Source of the DNA: Jeongeupia naejangsanensis
GTDB taxonomy: Bacteria > Pseudomonadota > Gammaproteobacteria > Burkholderiales > Chitinibacteraceae
Length of the DNA stretch: 64,000 nt
Assembly (NCBI RefSeq): GCF_016865585.1
Contig: NZ_JAESND010000004.1
Coordinates: forward strand, 186,001 to 250,000
Direction of reading: 5' to 3'
In this document: positions 26,197-34,671 of the stretch, piece by piece
Layout: each line of letters starts with the position of its first letter
How positions within the stretch are numbered: position 1 is the stretch's first letter
Position numbers and translations under genes: made by a program
The notes under the pieces: model-generated
The model's input: only the letters and a program-made list of their open reading frames with translations
Databases searched by the model: none
What the model was told of the DNA's origin: nothing

Positions 26197-28500
26197 ATGC
26201 GCATCCTTTCTCAACGCTACCGTGGCCAATGGCCATGGGTACTTGCTTATCTGGCGATCGGCCTGACGCTGGTCGTGCTGCTCGGTTATGCCGCGTATGA
26301 CGCACGGCAGATCCGCCAGACCCGCGCCAGTACGCTGGCGCAGGATCTGCTGTGGCAGGAGCAGGCCATCCGCCTGCATTTGCAGACCAATCAGAACGTC
26401 ATCGAGAACCTCGCCTACAGCCTCGCCGCCGATGCGATCCGGCCGGCGGACTTTGCCGCGCGCGCCGATGCCCTGATGAAGGCAAATCCCGAAATTGCTG
26501 CTGTCGAGTACATCAGCCGCGAGGGCAAGCGACTGGGCGGATTGCCGGTGTACAGCGCGCGTCCCAGCAGTCTTACGCCGCTCAACGATCCCGGCCTGAT
26601 CGATGCCCTTGAAGGCGCGGCGTCGCTGGGGCGGCCGGTCTATTCGTCGGTGATCTATCGCAGTACGCCGCAGGTCGTCCTCGTTGTGCCGTACTTTCGC
26701 GCGACCGTTTACGAGGGGGCGGTGCTGGCCACGTACGAGCTGCCGCCGTTGATGCAGTTGCAGGTGCCATGGTGGATGGTCCAGCGCTACGACCTGGCCC
26801 TGATCGATCCGTCGGGCCAGGCGCTGTTGCCGGCCGATTATGTCGCCGCGCCGGACCGCTTGAGCAAGGAGGTGGCGTTCGAGCCGCCGGGCAACGGCCT
26901 GAAGCTGAGGGCGAGCATCCGGGGCGATTCCAGCCCGGCCAGCCGGCAGATCGGCTTGCTGATCGCCAGCGTGCTGCTGCTGCTGGCCATGCTGGTCTGG
27001 GCGCTGACGCTGGTGAAGAAACGCATGGCCGAGCGCCAGCGGGCCGAGGAAGCGTTGCGCGACGAGATCGGCTTTCGTGCCGCGATGGAGGACTCGCTGA
27101 CGACGGGCCTGCTGGCGATCGGCCGCGACGGCGAGCTGATCTACGTGAACCCCGGATTCTGCCAACTGGTCGGCTGGCGTGCCGATGAACTGATCGGACT
27201 GAAGCCACCACTGCCGTTCTGGCCGCCGGAACGCCTGTCGCATTGCGCCAGTGCCTTTCAGGCCATCCGGATGGGCAATGCGCCGGCGGGCGGTTTGCAG
27301 CTGCGTTTCATGCGTCGCGACGGGGAGCGTTTCGACGTGCGCCTGTACGCATCACGCCTGATCGATGGCCGCGGGGAGCACCGTGGCTGGATGGCGTCGC
27401 TGTACGACACGACCGAAATCCGCCGTGAACGCGAGGCGCTGGCGACGTCGCGGATGCAGCTGCGCACGGTGCTCGAAGGCCTCGATGCCTCCGTGTCGGT
27501 CACCGATGCGCGTACCGGCGCGCTGCTGTATCGCAACCGGGGGCATGCCAACCGTTTTTCGCTGCAGGCCGATGCCGAGTGCTGTCTGGTCCCGTTGGGT
27601 GCCCAGCCGTTGCACGACGGTCAGGGCGAGGAGCATTTCGACGTCATCAGCGGTCGCTGGTTTGCGGTGCAGCGGCGGTCGCTGGACTGGGTCGATGGCC
27701 GACCAGTGTGGCTTGAGATCGCATCCGACATCACCGCAAGGCGTCAGGCTGCCGAAGAAGCGCGCCTGCGTGACGAGCGTTTGCAGCACACCGCGAGACT
27801 GGTCAGCATGGGCGAAATGGCGTCGAGCCTGGCGCACGAACTTAACCAGCCGCTGGCCGCGATTGCCGGTTATGCCGCTGCCGGCGACAGCCTGCTGGAA
27901 ATCGAGCCGCCGGCCCTGAAGCGGGCGCGCGAAACGCTGGGCAAGATCGGCGACCAGGCCGCGCGGGCGGGCCAGATCATTCGTGGCATCCGCAACTTTG
28001 TTTCCAAACGCGCACCCCGGGAAGACGACTGCCGTATCGACACGCTGCTGGCTGTTCCGGTCGAGCTGCTCGCGCCGCTGGCACGCAAGGCACAGGTGAA
28101 AATCGTGGTCGAGATCCCGGAGGGGCTGCCGAGCTTTCGCGGCGACGGGGTCATGCTTGAGCAGGTGCTCTTCAACTTGATGAAGAACGGCATCGAGGCG
28201 ATGGCGTCGTTGCCACCGGCGCCACGCCGGTTGACGGTCAGCGCTGGGGTCATCGATGGTGGCATCGAGGTCAGCGTGACCGACCAGGGAACCGGCCTCA
28301 GCAGCCCGAACAGCCTGTTTCAGCCGTTTTTCAGTACCAAAGCCGACGGCATGGGGATGGGGCTCAATATTTGCCGTTCGGTCATGGAGCAGCACCGCGG
28401 CCACCTGCGGGTGGAGATTCCGCCGGAAGGTGGGTGCCGTTTCGTTTGCCGTCTGCCGTTGCCCGATACAAGAACCGATATGACCGAGGAGAAAGCCTGA
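26197..28500 (+). CDS. membrane sensor histidine kinase (FixL-like family, periplasmic sensor plus PAS)
   Basis: 767 aa from the ATG at 26197 (an adjacent GTG at 26194 is possible). Membrane segments at about 12-34 and 252-273 flank a periplasmic domain of about 215 residues. A cytoplasmic PAS domain follows (about 295-410, LLAIGRDGELIYVNPGFCQL), then a second, degenerate PAS-like region (about 420-515). The H box is SSLAHELNQPLAAIAGYA with phosphoacceptor H547, and the HATPase region has FNLMKNGIEAM, DQGTG (696-700) and GMGMGLNICRSV. It overlaps the response-regulator gene by one base. The ligand is unknown. Confidence 0.92.
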   Translation: MRILSQRYRGQWPWVLAYLAIGLTLVVLLGYAAYDARQIRQTRASTLAQDLLWQEQAIRLHLQTNQNVIENLAYSLAADAIRPADFAARADALMKANPEIAAVEYISREGKRLGGLPVYSARPSSLTPLNDPGLIDALEGAASLGRPVYSSVIYRSTPQVVLVVPYFRATVYEGAVLATYELPPLMQLQVPWWMVQRYDLALIDPSGQALLPADYVAAPDRLSKEVAFEPPGNGLKLRASIRGDSSPASRQIGLLIASVLLLLAMLVWALTLVKKRMAERQRAEEALRDEIGFRAAMEDSLTTGLLAIGRDGELIYVNPGFCQLVGWRADELIGLKPPLPFWPPERLSHCASAFQAIRMGNAPAGGLQLRFMRRDGERFDVRLYASRLIDGRGEHRGWMASLYDTTEIRREREALATSRMQLRTVLEGLDASVSVTDARTGALLYRNRGHANRFSLQADAECCLVPLGAQPLHDGQGEEHFDVISGRWFAVQRRSLDWVDGRPVWLEIASDITARRQAAEEARLRDERLQHTARLVSMGEMASSLAHELNQPLAAIAGYAAAGDSLLEIEPPALKRARETLGKIGDQAARAGQIIRGIRNFVSKRAPREDDCRIDTLLAVPVELLAPLARKAQVKIVVEIPEGLPSFRGDGVMLEQVLFNLMKNGIEAMASLPPAPRRLTVSAGVIDGGIEVSVTDQGTGLSSPNSLFQPFFSTKADGMGMGLNICRSVMEQHRGHLRVEIPPEGGCRFVCRLPLPDTRTDMTEEKA

Positions 28501-29138
28501 TGCGCCCGATAGCGATCATTGACGACGACATCGCCGTGCGCGATGCGCTGTCGCTGTTGTTTGAAACCCGCGAGTGGCCGAGCGCCGGCTTCGAGTCCGC
28601 CGAGCACTTCCTGAGCGCGGCCAATGTGGCCGACTACGCCTGCCTGATCATCGATGTGCGCATGACCGGTATGACCGGTCTGGAGCTCTTCGCGGAGTTG
28701 CAGGATGCGCCCTATCTGCCGCCGGTGATCTTTCTGACCGGCCACGGCGATGTGCCGATGGCAGTGTCGGCGGTCAAGGGCGGTGCCAGTGATTTCCTCG
28801 AGAAGCCCTACGATCACAAGGTGCTGCTCGCCAAGGTCGAGGAGTATCTGCAGCGCGACCTGACTGCACGCAGCAGCTGGGAAACCCGGCAGACGCTGTC
28901 CGAGCGCCTGACCAGCCTGACGCCACGCGAGCGCGAAGTCCTGCGTGAGCTGCTGGCCGGCAAACTCAACAAGCAGATCGCCGATGCACTCAGCATCAGC
29001 ATCAAGACGGTCGAGGTGCACCGCGCCCGCATCTACGCCAAGTTGCGCGTACGTTCGGCGGTCGAACTTGCCGCGCAGCTCAAGGCGGTGCCAATCAACG
29101 AAATAGTCGGTGAGGCCGCCTCGGGCGGTGAGGGCTGA
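28500..29138 (+). CDS. FixJ/NarL-type response regulator
   Basis: 212 aa. Receiver domain with acidic pocket IIDDD (6-10), phosphoacceptor D52 (LIIDVRMTG), T80 and K102 (EKPYD). A C-terminal LuxR-type helix-turn-helix follows (LTPREREVLRELLAGKLNKQIADAL and SIKTVEVHRARIYAKL). Start and preceding stop share TGATG, so kinase and regulator are coupled. The receiver resembles FixJ/TodT-type proteins, which activate transcription when phosphorylated; target genes are not evident here. Confidence 0.94.
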   Translation: MRPIAIIDDDIAVRDALSLLFETREWPSAGFESAEHFLSAANVADYACLIIDVRMTGMTGLELFAELQDAPYLPPVIFLTGHGDVPMAVSAVKGGASDFLEKPYDHKVLLAKVEEYLQRDLTARSSWETRQTLSERLTSLTPREREVLRELLAGKLNKQIADALSISIKTVEVHRARIYAKLRVRSAVELAAQLKAVPINEIVGEAASGGEG

Positions 29139-29159
29139 TGCTGGGTTTTTGATTGATGC

Positions 29160-29187
29160 AAAACGGCGCCCGAGGGCGCCGTTTTCC
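29160..29187. terminator. bidirectional terminator between the response regulator and the comEA-like gene
   Basis: AAAACGGCGCCC (29160-29171) and GGGCGCCGTTTT (29174-29185): a 12-base-pair stem with A-run and T-run on opposite sides, between convergent genes. Confidence 0.9.
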
Positions 29188-29202
29188 TTGCGTGCTGCAG
29201 CC

Positions 29203-29574
29203 TTACTTCTTCGCCGGAGCGCTGGCCTTGGGCTTCGCTTCCTTGGTGCTGGCGGGCTTGGCCGCAGCGGGCGATGCCGTGGCTTTCGACGACTTGGCTG
29301 TGGCGGCCGGCGCGGCAACCTTGCCGCCGACACTGATGTCGCCCTTGATCTTGTTGAACGTGCCTTCCTTGATGCCAGGCACTTTCATGATGTCTTCCGG
29401 TGTCTTGAACGCACCGTTCTTGGTACGGTAGTCGACGATGGACTTGGCCTTGGTCGGGCCGATGCCGTTCAGGCCTTCGAGTTGCTGTTCGGTTGCGGTG
29501 TTAAGATCGACGGCCGCGAAGACCGAGGCGCACAGCAGGAACATGCCGACGAAGGCGGCGAGCCATTTTTTCAT
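29203..29574 (-). CDS. ComEA-like helix-hairpin-helix DNA-binding protein
   Basis: 123 aa. N-terminal signal sequence (KKWLAAFVGMFLLCASVFAA, cut after about residue 21), then one HhH module (VDLNTATEQQLEGLNGIGPT and KTPEDIMKVPGIKEGTFNKI, about 22-82), then a low-complexity Ala/Lys/Pro/Ser tail. Small exported HhH proteins of this kind take part in DNA uptake across the periplasm in naturally competent bacteria. No competence genes adjoin it. The basic tail is longer than in minimal ComEA homologues. Confidence 0.88.
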   Translation of the reverse strand: MKKWLAAFVGMFLLCASVFAAVDLNTATEQQLEGLNGIGPTKAKSIVDYRTKNGAFKTPEDIMKVPGIKEGTFNKIKGDISVGGKVAAPAATAKSSKATASPAAAKPASTKEAKPKASAPAKK

Positions 29575-29615
29575 TGCTATCTCCCTTGATTGGTCAGGTG
29601 GGTGAACCCCACTGG

Positions 29616-29644
29616 TTGACTATAGCACGCAAAAATCACAGTAT
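29616..29644 (+). promoter_or_regulatory. overlapping divergent promoters between comEA-like and hpnC
   Basis: Plus strand: TTGACT (29616-29621), 17 bases, CAGTAT (29639-29644), directed at hpnC. Minus strand: a -10-like TATAGT (29624-29619) directed at the comEA-like gene overlaps the plus-strand -35, so the two genes may compete for polymerase. Confidence 0.4.
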
Positions 29645-29667
29645 TTGTCAGTCTGGATTCAGAATTC

Positions 29668-30495
29668 ATGCTCACCCCGCAGCAGTCGGTCGAACACTAC
29701 GAAAACTTCCCGGTCGCCTCGATCCTGTTGCCGCGCCGGTTCCGCAAGCCGGTTGCCGCGGTGTACCACTTCGCGCGGCATGCCGACGACCTTGCCGACG
29801 AGGGTGATGCCGAACCGGCAGCGCGTCTCGCGGCGCTGGCCGAGTGCAGCGCCGAGCTGGCACGGATCGAAGCGGGCGAGACGCCGGCCACGCCTCGCTA
29901 TCAGGCGCTGGCAGCGGTGGTGCGCGATTACGGGGTACCGGTGTCGCTGTGCGAGGACCTGCTGTCGGCGTTCCGCCAGGACGTCACCCAGAGCCGTTAT
30001 GCCGATTTCGGCGAGCTGGTGAACTACTGCCGGCGCTCGGCCAACCCGGTCGGCAGGATCCTGCTGCACATTTTCGGCGAAGTCAGCCCGCGGCATCTGG
30101 CGATGTCCGATGGCATCTGCACCGCCTTGCAACTGGTCAATTTCTGGCAGGACGTGGCGATCGACTGGACCAAGGACCGCGTCTATCTGCCGCAGGACGA
30201 ACTGGCAAAGTACGGTGTGACTGAGGCGCAGATCGCCGCCGGCAGGGTTGATGCCGCGTGGCAGCGGCTGATGCGGTTCCAGGTCGACCGGACGCGGCGG
30301 ATGCTCAAGGCCGGCGCGCCGCTGGCGAATGCGCTGCCGGGCCGGGTCGGATTCGAGCTGCGGTTGACGGTGCTCGGTGCGGCTACCGTGCTCGACAAGC
30401 TCGACGCCGGCGGCTACGACGTGTTCCGCCATCGTCCGGTGCTGGGCAAGGGCGACTGGCCGCGCATCGTCTGGCGCGCCTGGCGGCGGAAGTAA
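29668..30495 (+). CDS. hpnC: squalene/hydroxysqualene synthase HpnC-like
   Basis: 275 aa. Trans-isoprenyl diphosphate synthase (squalene/phytoene synthase) fold. First Asp-rich motif at DDLADE (40-45, in ARHADDLADE). Second at QLVNFWQDVAIDWTKDRVYL. The start HYENFPVASILLP matches HpnC, which acts with HpnD and HpnE to make squalene for hopanoids. hpnD, hpnE and shc are not nearby, so the gene is isolated in this window. The next gene starts within its stop codon (TAATG). Confidence 0.88.
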   Translation: MLTPQQSVEHYENFPVASILLPRRFRKPVAAVYHFARHADDLADEGDAEPAARLAALAECSAELARIEAGETPATPRYQALAAVVRDYGVPVSLCEDLLSAFRQDVTQSRYADFGELVNYCRRSANPVGRILLHIFGEVSPRHLAMSDGICTALQLVNFWQDVAIDWTKDRVYLPQDELAKYGVTEAQIAAGRVDAAWQRLMRFQVDRTRRMLKAGAPLANALPGRVGFELRLTVLGAATVLDKLDAGGYDVFRHRPVLGKGDWPRIVWRAWRRK

Positions 30496-31091
30496 TGGCC
30501 CGGCGCATCGGGCAGCGCGAAATCCGCGCACTGACGACGCTGTTCACCGCTCGTGCCTTGCCGGCACGGATCGGTGCGCTGCTGGTACTGGCGGTTGCGG
30601 CATGGGCGTGGTGGAACGAGGGCAGGGCGGCCCCGGGGGCCTTGACCAGCGGCCTGGCAATCCACGGCACCGTTGTCGGCATTGCCGATGGCGATACGCT
30701 GACGCTACTCGATGCCGACCGGCGTGAATACCGTTTGCGACTGGCATTCATCGACGCACCCGAAAAAGCGCAACCGTACGGCAACGCGGCCAAACAGGCG
30801 CTGTCGGACCGGGTCTACCGCAAGGTGGTCGATGCGGAGGTGATCGACGTCGACCGCTACCAGCGCGGCGTGGTGCTGATCCGCCTCGACGGCGAGGACA
30901 TCAATTACGCGCAGGTCAAGGACGGGCTGGCATGGCATTACACGCGCTATGCCGGCAAGCAGTCACGCAGCGATTTCGAGGCCTACGAGGCGGCGCTGCA
31001 GGCGGCGCGTACCGGCCGCCTTGGCCTGTGGCAGCAGCCCGGTGCCGAGCCGCCATGGGATTTCCGCCGCAACAAACGCGCGGCGGAGTGA
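30495..31091 (+). CDS. thermonuclease (SNase) family protein, membrane-anchored or secreted
   Basis: 198 aa. N-terminal hydrophobic segment (about 26-44, IGALLVLAVAAWAWW), then a staphylococcal-nuclease-like OB-fold with GDTLTLLDADRREYRLRL, the FIDAPEKAQPYG active-site stretch, DVDRYQRGVVLI with the catalytic Arg region, and GLAWHYTRYA. It should cut nucleic acid outside the cytoplasm with calcium. It overlaps hpnC by one base and ends where the convergent lptM stop begins. Confidence 0.87.
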   Translation: MARRIGQREIRALTTLFTARALPARIGALLVLAVAAWAWWNEGRAAPGALTSGLAIHGTVVGIADGDTLTLLDADRREYRLRLAFIDAPEKAQPYGNAAKQALSDRVYRKVVDAEVIDVDRYQRGVVLIRLDGEDINYAQVKDGLAWHYTRYAGKQSRSDFEAYEAALQAARTGRLGLWQQPGAEPPWDFRRNKRAAE

Positions 31092-31301
31092 TTACTGCGC
31101 CTTGGGGGCACTCGCGGCTTCGGCGGCCGGTGCCGACGCTGCCGTTTTTTCGGCAGCCGCGGCGCTGGCCTCGGCGGCTTTGCGCTTGTTCATCTCGGCA
31201 CGGGTTTCAGGCGGCTTCCAGCCCGGCGGCGGCAGGTAGAGCGGGCCCTTGAAGCCGCAGGCGGCAAGCATCAGGACGAGGAGCGGGGCAAGTGCGCGCA
31301 T
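31092..31301 (-). CDS. lptM: LptM/YifL-like small lipoprotein
   Basis: 69 aa. Lipoprotein signal peptide with lipobox LAAC (MRALAPLLVLMLAAC, Cys at 15), followed immediately by GFKGPLYLPP, the conserved short motif of LptM. In E. coli, LptM helps assemble the LptD/LptE LPS translocon. The remainder is an Ala/Lys-rich tail. It is divergent from cyaY, as in many betaproteobacteria, but lysA, which often follows lptM, is replaced here by the thermonuclease gene. Confidence 0.85.
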   Translation of the reverse strand: MRALAPLLVLMLAACGFKGPLYLPPPGWKPPETRAEMNKRKAAEASAAAAEKTAASAPAAEAASAPKAQ

Positions 31302-31356
31302 GGCATGCTTTGGTGGCAAAATCGCTATCTTAACCGACTTGCCGCTGCGACCTGCC

Positions 31357-31671
31357 ATGACCGAATCCGAATTCCTTTCCGAAACCGACCGCATCTTCAG
31401 CCAGATCGAGACGGCGCTCGACGATGTCGACTTCGACATCGACGCATTGCGTACGGGTAACGTGCTCGAAATCGAGTTCGAGGACGGCAGCAAGGTCATC
31501 GTCAACCGGCACGTCTTCAATCAGGAAGTGTGGATCGCGGCCAAGAGCGGTGGCTACCACTATCGCCATGACGGCCAGCGCTGGGCCAATACGCGCGGTG
31601 ACGGCGAGTTCTTTGCCGATCTGGCCACCGCGATCAGCCTGCATGCCGGCGAGGCGTTCGCGTTCGCCTGA
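31357..31671 (+). CDS. cyaY: frataxin-like iron-binding protein CyaY
   Basis: 104 aa, full length. CyaY binds iron and modulates IscS-dependent Fe-S cluster assembly. Acidic N-terminal helix (SEFLSETDRIFSQIETALDD), then FDIDALRTGNVLEIEFEDGS, VNRHVFNQEVWIAAKSGGYH and a C-terminal GEFFADLATAISLHAGE, all typical of the family. The ATG at 31357 starts 55 bases from the divergent lptM start. Its stop overlaps the next start by one base. Confidence 0.95.
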   Translation: MTESEFLSETDRIFSQIETALDDVDFDIDALRTGNVLEIEFEDGSKVIVNRHVFNQEVWIAAKSGGYHYRHDGQRWANTRGDGEFFADLATAISLHAGEAFAFA

Positions 31672-32078
31672 TGGATGACCTGTGGCTGCCGGGGCTGTTT
31701 GCCTCGGCTTTCCTGTCGGCGACATTATTGCCGGGGAACTCCGAGCTGGCACTGGCGGCCTATCTGTATCACGCACCACAGCACTGGCTGGTGGCCGTTC
31801 TGGTGGCGACGACCGGCAATTCGCTGGGCGGCTTGCTGACGGTCTGGATGGGGCGCCGGCTGCCGCGCAAGGAGCTGCCTCCGCGTGCCGCGTGGCTCAC
31901 CCGCTGGGGGCCGCTGTCGCTGAGCCTGAGCTGGGTGCCGGTGATCGGCGATGCGCTGTGCGCCGCTGCCGGTTGGCTACGCTGGCCTTGGCGGCAGGTG
32001 CTGCCATGGCTGATTGCGGGCAAGCTGCTGCGTTACCTTGCCCTTGTTCCCCTCGCCCGTGCTGCCGCGGGCGCCTGA
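31671..32078 (+). CDS. YqaA family (DedA-like) membrane protein
   Basis: 135 aa, about four hydrophobic stretches. Pattern of the YqaA/SNARE-associated family: LPGLFASAFLSATLLPGNSELALAAYL, GNSLGGLLTVWMGRRLP, and WVPVIGDALCAAAGWLRWPW. The GN-x-G-G and PVIGD segments correspond to the re-entrant motifs of DedA-type proteins, possibly lipid or small-solute transporters. Shares a TGATG junction with cyaY. Confidence 0.82.
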   Translation: MDDLWLPGLFASAFLSATLLPGNSELALAAYLYHAPQHWLVAVLVATTGNSLGGLLTVWMGRRLPRKELPPRAAWLTRWGPLSLSLSWVPVIGDALCAAAGWLRWPWRQVLPWLIAGKLLRYLALVPLARAAAGA

Positions 32079-32094
32079 CGCTGGAGTTGCCTGC

Positions 32095-33594
32095 TTGCCC
32101 GTTCGCCGGTTCAAACGTTCGCTGATCACTGCCTTGATGCTGTGCCTGGCTTCGCCTTCCGGCCTTGCCGACATCACGTACAGCGATCTGCCCGACCTCG
32201 GCGCAGCGTCGCGCGAAGGGATGTCGCCGACGCAGGAGCGCGAACTCGGCGAAGGCGCGATCCGTGAAATCCGTCGCAGCGGCGTGCTCGTCGACGACCC
32301 GGAGGTCAACGATTACATCCGGCGGATCGGCGGCAAACTGGCCGATGCCACCGGCGAAACCGGGCAGCCTTTCCACTTCTACGTGTTGCTCGACAAATCG
32401 GTGAATGCCTTCGCGATGCCGGGCGGTTTTGTCGTCGTCCATAGCGGCCTGCTGGCCGCGACGCAGAGCGAATCCGAGCTGGCCAGCGTGATGGCGCACG
32501 AAGTTGCCCACGTGACCCAGCACCATCTGGCACGCATGGTCGATTCCCAGCGGATGACGCCGTGGATGCTGCTCGGTGCACTGGGGTTGGCGATCATCGC
32601 CTCGAAGGCGGGCAACAGCGGTGCCGGCGTGGCTGCGGTCGTCGGCAGTCAGGGCTATGCAATCCAGCGCCAGCTGGATTTCACCTATGCGTTCGAGCAG
32701 GAGGCCGACCGGATCGGCATGCAGACGCTGCAGAAATCCGGTTTCGATCCGGCGGCCATGCCGCTGTTCTTCCAGCGCCTGCAGAAGGAAAACCGGCTGG
32801 TCGAGGGCGGCGCCCCCGAGTTCCTGCGCACGCACCCGGTCACCTACAAGCGGATTGCCGACGCCGAGGCACGACTCAAGGGCGGCAGTTACAAACAGTA
32901 TCCGGACTCCACCGACTACCGTTTCGTGCGCGAAAAGCTGCGCGTGCTGCAGATGGGGAAAAAGGAGGCGGTGACGTTCTATCGCACCACGGTCGAGCAG
33001 AAGCGCTACGCGAGTCTGGCGATGCAGCTCTACGGCTACGCGCTCGCACAATGGCGTGACGGCCAGTACGACGGTGCGTGGAAGACGCTGGGCGATGCGC
33101 GTTCGGCCTATGGCAAGCCGGATGCCGCACTCGACTATCTGGCGGGGCAGATCCGGCTGTCCCAGCAGAAATACGCGCTGGCGACGACGATCTTTCAGGA
33201 GGCCGCAGTGCAGTTTCCGTCCAGCCGCGGCCTGTTGTACGGCGAGATCGACGCCTTGGTGGGGGCTGAGCGCTACGACGATGCGCTGGCGCGCATCCAT
33301 TCGGCGCAAGAGCTGTACACCAGCGACGCCAACCTGTACCAGCGCGAGTCCAGGGTTTATGCGGCGATGGGCCAAGTGCAGCGCCAGCACAAGGCCCAAG
33401 CCGAATACTACGCACGCATCCTCGAATACGGGCCGGCGATCGAGCAGCTGCAACTGGCGCAGCGCCAGCCGGGTGGTGATTTCTACCTGCAGTCGGAGAT
33501 CGATGCGCGACTGCAGGAGCTCATGGTGCTGGACGGCCGCAAGGACAAGAGGGGCGAGCCGAGCAAGCTCGACGCCTCGGCGCCACGGCTTTGA
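32095..33594 (+). CDS. M48 family metalloprotease with TPR region (BepA/YfgC-like)
   Basis: 499 aa. Signal peptide (RSLITALMLCLASPSGLAD), then an M48 protease domain with zinc motif HEVAH (135-139) in SVMAHEVAHVTQHH and a third ligand Glu in the EQEAD stretch near 203. The C-terminal half is a tetratricopeptide-like helical region. E. coli BepA degrades or assists LptD and other outer-membrane proteins in the periplasm. The start is a TTG at 32095: GGAG lies 8 bases upstream, the signal peptide begins right there, and no ATG or GTG fits. Confidence 0.88.
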   Translation: MPVRRFKRSLITALMLCLASPSGLADITYSDLPDLGAASREGMSPTQERELGEGAIREIRRSGVLVDDPEVNDYIRRIGGKLADATGETGQPFHFYVLLDKSVNAFAMPGGFVVVHSGLLAATQSESELASVMAHEVAHVTQHHLARMVDSQRMTPWMLLGALGLAIIASKAGNSGAGVAAVVGSQGYAIQRQLDFTYAFEQEADRIGMQTLQKSGFDPAAMPLFFQRLQKENRLVEGGAPEFLRTHPVTYKRIADAEARLKGGSYKQYPDSTDYRFVREKLRVLQMGKKEAVTFYRTTVEQKRYASLAMQLYGYALAQWRDGQYDGAWKTLGDARSAYGKPDAALDYLAGQIRLSQQKYALATTIFQEAAVQFPSSRGLLYGEIDALVGAERYDDALARIHSAQELYTSDANLYQRESRVYAAMGQVQRQHKAQAEYYARILEYGPAIEQLQLAQRQPGGDFYLQSEIDARLQELMVLDGRKDKRGEPSKLDASAPRL

Positions 33595-33598
33595 GTGC

Positions 33599-34042
33599 TC
33601 AGTCCTTGCCGCCGAACTGCCTGACCTTGGTGCGCAGGATGTCGAGGTAGATCGCCGGGTCCGGTGCGCTCTGGTTGCGCTGCGCGTGCCAGATCATTTC
33701 GCCGAGGCCATCCATCATCTGGTGCTGCGCCGAATGTTCGTCGCCACAGGCCACGCACAGTGCCGAGTACTGGGCCTTGACGCCGAGCGGCTGATCGATC
33801 GACAGCTGCTCCTCGATCGCCAGATGCATCGACAAGTGCAGAAACGGGTTGGTCTCGCCGACCTCGGGCGGCCAGTCGCGATCCAGGTAATCGTCGCTGA
33901 GGTAGCGGTGATACTCGGGGTGGCGCAACAGGACTGCGACGACGATTTTTTCGAGATCGGCAAGAGGCGCGCCGGCCTGATGCTTTTGCCAGCTCTGGAT
34001 GAAAAAGCGCCGGGCTTCATCGCGGGACGGATTGAACAGCAT
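33599..34042 (-). CDS. DUF1841 family protein
   Basis: 147 aa. It begins MLFNPSRDEARRFFIQSWQKH and contains HPEYHRYLSDD, NPFLHLSMHLAIEEQLSID, and HQMMDGLGEMIWHAQRN, the typical His/Glu-rich pattern of DUF1841, found widely in beta- and gammaproteobacteria. The recurrent HxxxE and HxxM segments hint at a metal site, but the function is unknown. AGGAGT precedes the start. Converges with the BepA-like gene and is divergent from the glutathione peroxidase gene. Confidence 0.85.
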   Translation of the reverse strand: MLFNPSRDEARRFFIQSWQKHQAGAPLADLEKIVVAVLLRHPEYHRYLSDDYLDRDWPPEVGETNPFLHLSMHLAIEEQLSIDQPLGVKAQYSALCVACGDEHSAQHQMMDGLGEMIWHAQRNQSAPDPAIYLDILRTKVRQFGGKD

Positions 34043-34147
34043 GGTGAACTCCTGGAACTGTCGGTTTGCTGACACGGAATGCCGTGCGCATGCGAACCAT
34101 CGTGTACATTGCGATTGTCCCTCAACCCGCCGCACCAAGGAAACGCC

Positions 34148-34627
34148 ATGAGCTCCCTCTACGACTTCACTCCCGACAGTCTTGCTGGCCAGCCGCAGCC
34201 GTTGGCCGAGTATCGTGATCAGGTGCTGCTGATCGTCAATGTCGCCAGCAAGTGCGGTTTCACGCCGCAGTACGCCGGCCTGCAGGCGCTGTACGAGCGC
34301 TTCAAGGATCGCGGTTTCGCCGTCCTCGGTTTTCCTTGCAACCAGTTCGGCAGCCAGGAGCCGGGTGACGCCGCCGAGATCGGCAGCTTCTGCGAACAGA
34401 ACTACGGCGTCAGCTTCCCGATGTTCGCCAAGATCGACGTCAATGGCGATGGCGCCCACCCGCTGTATCAGTTCCTCAAGAAGGCGGAGCCGGGCATTCT
34501 TGGCACCGAGGGGATCAAATGGAACTTCACCAAGTTCCTGATCAATCGTGAAGGTCAGGTCATCGAGCGTTTCGCGCCGACGACTTCGCCCGAAGATCTC
34601 GTCTCCAAGATCGAGTCGCTGCTCTGA
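34148..34627 (+). CDS. glutathione peroxidase (thiol peroxidase type)
   Basis: 159 aa. Reduces peroxides with glutathione or thioredoxin. The catalytic tetrad is present: C36 (NVASKCGFTPQY), Q70 (PCNQFGSQEPG), W125 and N126 (GIKWNFTKFL). The peroxidatic residue is an ordinary cysteine (TGC), not selenocysteine. A second Cys at 64 in FPCNQ and one at 82 might resolve the sulfenic acid. Cytoplasmic; no signal peptide. Confidence 0.93.
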   Translation: MSSLYDFTPDSLAGQPQPLAEYRDQVLLIVNVASKCGFTPQYAGLQALYERFKDRGFAVLGFPCNQFGSQEPGDAAEIGSFCEQNYGVSFPMFAKIDVNGDGAHPLYQFLKKAEPGILGTEGIKWNFTKFLINREGQVIERFAPTTSPEDLVSKIESLL

Positions 34628-34671
34628 ACATCTTCCTGCCGGACAGGCCGCGTGCGGCGCGCTTTGCGGCG

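Noticed and set aside
29160-29187. GGCGCC-rich hairpins recurring at 14061, 26105 and 29160 as a possible repeat family (REP-like)
   Set aside because: Each sits at a gene end with T-runs and differs in flanks and loop; they are best explained as independent terminators.
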